Positions 12,913 to 15,053 of a stretch of DNA of 15,053 nt are shown piece after piece. How positions within the stretch are numbered: the first letter of the stretch is position 1; each line of letters opens with the position of its first letter. Location: contig CATZKS010000046.1 of NCBI GenBank assembly GCA_958421035.1, forward strand, positions 1 to 15,053, written 5' to 3'. Under the pieces are notes generated by a model. It was not told where the DNA came from. It was given only the letters and a program-made list of their open reading frames with translations, and searched no databases. A program made the translations under genes and the position numbers. Source of the stretch: an uncultured Collinsella sp. (lineage in GTDB: Bacteria > Actinomycetota > Coriobacteriia > Coriobacteriales > Coriobacteriaceae).

Positions 12913-13269
12913 ATGATTTCCATGCGTGAGGCGTATGAGAAGATCGGCGCCAATTATGATGACGCGTGCGCTCGGCTGATGGGCGAGGAAATGCTCGCCC
13001 GCTTTGCCCTCAAGTTTTTGGATGACGAGAGCATGGACAAGCTGGAGGCCGCCATGGCGGCGGGAGACGCCGAAGGTGCGTTTATGGCAGCGCACACGCT
13101 CAAGGGCGTGAGCCAGAACCTGGGATTCGATAATCTGTACGAGCCGGCGGTCGTGGTAACCGAAGCACTGCGCGGTGCCGATGCCGTTGACGGCGCTCGC
13201 GAGGGGATGCATGCGCTGCAGCAGCAATATGCGGCTACGATGTCGGCCCTGCGCGAGGCGGCCGAGTAA
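12913..13269 (+). CDS. Stand-alone Hpt (histidine phosphotransfer) protein
   Basis: This 118-residue helical protein carries the Hpt signature AAHTLKGVSQNLG (59-71), with His61 the phosphorylated residue. Hpt proteins carry phosphoryl groups between receiver domains in a phosphorelay. The gene lies 24 nt after the REC/HD-GYP gene, with an AAAGGAG 10 nt upstream of the start, so the two are almost surely co-transcribed and His61 probably exchanges phosphate with Asp323 of its neighbour. No histidine kinase gene is in the window, so the source of phosphate must be encoded elsewhere. An alternative start at 12922 is possible. Confidence 0.92.
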   Translation: MISMREAYEKIGANYDDACARLMGEEMLARFALKFLDDESMDKLEAAMAAGDAEGAFMAAHTLKGVSQNLGFDNLYEPAVVVTEALRGADAVDGAREGMHALQQQYAATMSALREAAE

Positions 13270-13293
13270 GAGGCTGTGAGCCTTGATGACTAT

Positions 13294-13358
13294 GAGAGTG
13301 GATAATCTCCCATTTTAGGCCCGGTGGCGGCCTAAAAGTGGGAGATTATCCACTCTCG
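13294..13358. repeat. Long palindrome with GAGAGTGGATAATC arms
   Basis: The arms 13294-13320 and 13330-13357 pair over about 27 bp with a single extra base, closed by a GC-rich loop. The outer arm starts GAGAGTGGATAATCTCCCA. A further partial copy of the outer arm (TCCACTCTCA) occurs at 13378-13387. It lies 25 bp after the Hpt stop codon. It has the same architecture as palindrome family 1 but a different sequence. Confidence 0.85.
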
Positions 13359-13445
13359 TTCGATATGTGTCCAAAAATCCACTCTCACCCCTTCTGATTA
13401 GTGAATGGCCTATGCGCACTGGCGGGGCTTTCCGCATGCAATCCA

Positions 13446-13479
13446 TATCGTTGTTCGATAAAATGTTCGAATAACGATA
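13446..13479. promoter_or_regulatory. Candidate operator of the DUF2975/XRE operon
   Basis: Two 14-base arms (13446-13459 and 13466-13479) are reverse complements at 12 positions, with outer ends TATCGTT and AACGATA. A -10-like TAAAAT (13459-13464) lies at the centre. The outer half-sites span 34 bp, exactly as at 14491-14524. It sits 21 bp before the start codon at 13500, a good position for autoregulation by the XRE protein encoded at 14069. Confidence 0.6.
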
Positions 13480-13499
13480 GAGCCGATGAGGGTGAGTGT

Positions 13500-14060
13500 A
13501 TGTCCAACAGCGTTCAGCGTATGGCCAAGGCGGGCGAAAATATCAGGAAGCTTGGTTTTTGCATGGCAGCCGTTTTTGCAGGGATGCTCGTTGCTTTTGC
13601 CGCGTTGGTTGTTTACGTGATCTGGTATGCGGTTGCAAACGTTGCTTCTGTCGATTCTTTCGGTGTCGTGACGCTTCTCAATGGCGGGTGCATCGTTATC
13701 CCAAGCGGACTGTGCCTGGCACTCGTCGTGGGTATTTCGCTTATCGTTTTGTGCGGGATCAGCCGTAACATCTCGCGAGGCGTCTCGCCCTTTACCAAGA
13801 CGCATGTGCGGCTTATCCGTGTTCTCGCGCTTGCCTTTGCTGTTAACGCCGCGGTTTCGCTTGTTGGTGCCTATGGATCGGTCAATCTCACCATTGGCGG
13901 ACTGGAACTTTACATCGTGCCTCATTCCTTCGTTATTGAGATTTGCCAAGGCGCTACCTTTGATGCGGGGTCGTTTATCGGCGCAGTTGTCTGTTTGTTT
14001 ATCTCGGCGATCTGGAGTTATGCCTCGCTGCTCCAAGAGCAGTCTGACGAGCTTGTGTAG
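13500..14060 (+). CDS. DUF2975-like membrane protein
   Basis: This 186-residue protein has four predicted membrane helices at about 19-45, 61-86, 112-134 and 155-180, with a basic cytoplasmic segment (SRNISRGVSPFTKTHVRLIR) between the second and third. The FTKTHVRLIR-type segment followed by a helix, and the XRE regulator directly downstream, are characteristic of DUF2975 family loci. Its molecular role is not known; it may sense a signal and control the partner regulator. I chose the ATG at 13500, preceded by GAGGGTGAG; the frame is open from 13401, but that part spans the promoter palindrome. It overlaps functionally with the next gene: only 8 nt separate them. Confidence 0.85.
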   Translation: MSNSVQRMAKAGENIRKLGFCMAAVFAGMLVAFAALVVYVIWYAVANVASVDSFGVVTLLNGGCIVIPSGLCLALVVGISLIVLCGISRNISRGVSPFTKTHVRLIRVLALAFAVNAAVSLVGAYGSVNLTIGGLELYIVPHSFVIEICQGATFDAGSFIGAVVCLFISAIWSYASLLQEQSDELV

Positions 14061-14068
14061 GAGGAAAC

Positions 14069-14398
14069 ATGAGCTATCTCATCATCGAGCTTGAGACGCA
14101 GCTGCTTAAGACCGGAAAGACCAGTGCTGATCTGATTCGGGCGACGGGGCATACTCCGGCTAATATTTCAAAGCTTAGAAACGGAAAGATAAAAGCTATT
14201 CGCCTAAAGACGCTCCTCGATATCTGTGATGAGCTTGATTGTCAACCGGGAGATATTATTCAGCGCGTGAGCGAGAAAGAGCTTGAGGAGCTTATTGTTG
14301 AGCGCGCAAAAAATGTCGTGAGGCAGATGCGGGACGGCGGAGGCAATGAGGCGTCGCTTCCGACATCTGTCTTCGCTGTAGATTTGAGCGACGAGTAG
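14069..14398 (+). CDS. XRE-family HTH regulator paired with DUF2975
   Basis: This 109-residue cytoplasmic protein has a Cro/C1-type helix-turn-helix over residues 5-66, with TSADLIRATGHTPANISKLR as the helix-turn-helix core and LLDICDELDCQPGDII closing the fold. The C-terminal 40 residues include a charged helix (SEKELEELIVERAKNVVRQM). AGGAGG overlaps the stop codon of the membrane gene upstream, so the two are translationally close and surely co-transcribed. It probably represses its own operon through the palindrome at 13446-13479, and perhaps the ABC transporter downstream. Target sites are inferred from sequence only. Confidence 0.88.
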   Translation: MSYLIIELETQLLKTGKTSADLIRATGHTPANISKLRNGKIKAIRLKTLLDICDELDCQPGDIIQRVSEKELEELIVERAKNVVRQMRDGGGNEASLPTSVFAVDLSDE

Positions 14399-14432
14399 CT
14401 TAAGGCGAACAACTAAAACGAAGTACCAGCGT

Positions 14433-14467
14433 GAAGGGACCCGTGTCTAACACGGGCCTCTTCTTTT
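14433..14467 (+). terminator. Intrinsic terminator after the XRE gene
   Basis: CCCGTGT (14440-14446) pairs with ACACGGG (14450-14456) around a 3-base loop, extended by GAAG pairing with CTTC-like bases outside, and followed by TTTTA. It lies about 40 bp after the XRE stop codon and separates the regulator operon from the ABC transporter. Confidence 0.75.
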
Positions 14468-14475
14468 AGATTATC

Positions 14476-14504
14476 TTGACAAATATGAGTTATCGGAAAA
14501 CAAT
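14476..14504 (+). promoter_or_regulatory. Candidate promoter of the ABC transporter
   Basis: A perfect -35 box TTGACA (14476-14481) is followed after 17 bases by AACAAT (14499-14504), a moderate -10. The promoter lies directly after the terminator, and its -10 region is inside the candidate operator at 14491-14524. Confidence 0.55.
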
Positions 14505-14524
14505 AACAACCATGGAAAACGATA
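14491..14524. promoter_or_regulatory. Candidate operator of the ABC transporter
   Basis: TATCG (14491-14495) and CGATA (14520-14524) form an inverted repeat whose outer span is 34 bp, identical to that upstream of the DUF2975 gene. The right half-site with its flank, AACGATAAAG, matches AACGATAGAG at 13473-13482 in 9 of 10 positions. Two direct copies of GGAAAAC also lie in the site (14495-14501 and 14514-14520). Confidence 0.5.
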
Positions 14525-14578
14525 AAGGATAGAAGGAACGATACGAGCGGTTTTTCTATCAAGCAGAACGGGGGTCCA

Positions 14579-15053
14579 ATGAACGCATCAGCGATAAAGC
14601 TATCAAAGGTGTCAAAGCGCTATGGGAAACGGCGTGTGTTGCATGATGTTTCCTTCGAGGTGCACCAGTCTGAGCTCTGCGCCCTTGTTGGTGCAAACGG
14701 GGCTGGCAAAAGCACGCTTATTAAAATAGTGCTGGGCCTCTGTAAACCATCGTCGGGGAGCGTGGAGCTCTTTGAGGGCAAGTCGAAAAAAGAGCTGAGC
14801 CTGATGCGGACGCGTGTCGGCTATGTGCCAGATTCCTGCGGAGCATACCAATCCCTCAGTGCGGCTGAGAATCTTCGGATCCGATGTGCGGAATGGGGGC
14901 TTGATGCGAATCGTGAGATTCCTCGCGTTTTGAGCCTAGTCGGGCTGGACGTCGATGAGAAAAAGAGCGTGAGCAGTTTTTCTCTGGGAATGAAACGGCG
15001 GCTGGATATAGCTACGGCTTTGTTGGGTGACACTGATCTGCGTATTTTTGATG
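14579..15053 (+). CDS. ABC transporter ATP-binding protein (truncated by window end)
   Basis: The first 158 codons of an ABC ATPase are present, and the frame is still open at the window edge. Walker A is GANGAGKST (38-46), the region after it reads VGYVPDSCGAYQSL (80-93, where Asp85 takes the usual Q-loop position), the signature is FSLGMKRRL (134-142), and the Walker B strand is beginning at DLRIFD (153-158). SLGMKRRL is typical of CcmA/DrrA-like exporters and bacitracin/lantibiotic-type ATPases, whose membrane partner usually follows directly. The substrate cannot be told. GGGGG at 14570-14574 is the ribosome binding site. Codon use is more AT-rich than in the metabolic genes. Confidence 0.9.
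   Translation, partial: MNASAIKLSKVSKRYGKRRVLHDVSFEVHQSELCALVGANGAGKSTLIKIVLGLCKPSSGSVELFEGKSKKELSLMRTRVGYVPDSCGAYQSLSAAENLRIRCAEWGLDANREIPRVLSLVGLDVDEKKSVSSFSLGMKRRLDIATALLGDTDLRIFD

Overview
The window looks like chromosomal DNA from a high-GC, Gram-positive gut actinobacterium. A Collinsella-like member of the Coriobacteriia is my best guess, from composition, gene repertoire and the many intergenic palindromes. This is recognition, not a database result. No rRNA, tRNA, CRISPR array, transposase or integrase was seen.

Layout. Positions 1-403 have no gene and hold repeats. 404-1324 (+) encodes a membrane-anchored XRE-type regulator with three internal 18-residue repeats. 1325-1771 is repeat-rich spacer. 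1772-2092 (+) is a small AT-richer protein of unknown function. 2093-2778 is a dense cluster of hairpins and repeats between convergent genes. 2779-3858 (-) is a phosphofructokinase. 3999-5084 (-) is a membrane-anchored choloylglycine-hydrolase-like Ntn amidase. It diverges from an M18 aminopeptidase at 5246-6631 (+). A bidirectional terminator separates that from a minus-strand run: a D-2-hydroxyacid dehydrogenase (6884-7819), a type I methionine aminopeptidase with a SEC-C zinc motif (7949-8836), and a COG0731-like radical SAM protein (8997-9773). 9999-10796 (+) is an alpha/beta hydrolase.

The right third is mainly signalling and regulation. 11008-12888 (+) is a four-part protein (PAS-like Cys-containing region, degenerate GGDEF, REC, HD-GYP). 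It is followed 24 nt later by a stand-alone Hpt protein (12913-13269), so the pair probably forms a phosphorelay output module. Next come a DUF2975-like membrane protein and its XRE regulator (13500-14398), a terminator, and an ABC transporter ATPase that runs off the window end (14579-15053).

The two most interesting signals are in non-coding DNA. First, the promoter regions of the DUF2975/XRE operon and of the ABC transporter each carry TATCG and CGATA half-sites with the same 34-bp outer span, suggesting one regulator controls both units. Second, several families of long palindromes sit between genes. In one family of three copies (outer arm AGTTGCGGTG) the inner arm sequence differs from copy to copy while pairing is kept, as expected if the hairpin itself is maintained. 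A second three-copy family has one ACCTGC arm and two competing CAGGT partners. Metabolic genes are mostly single transcription units with recognisable hairpin terminators.
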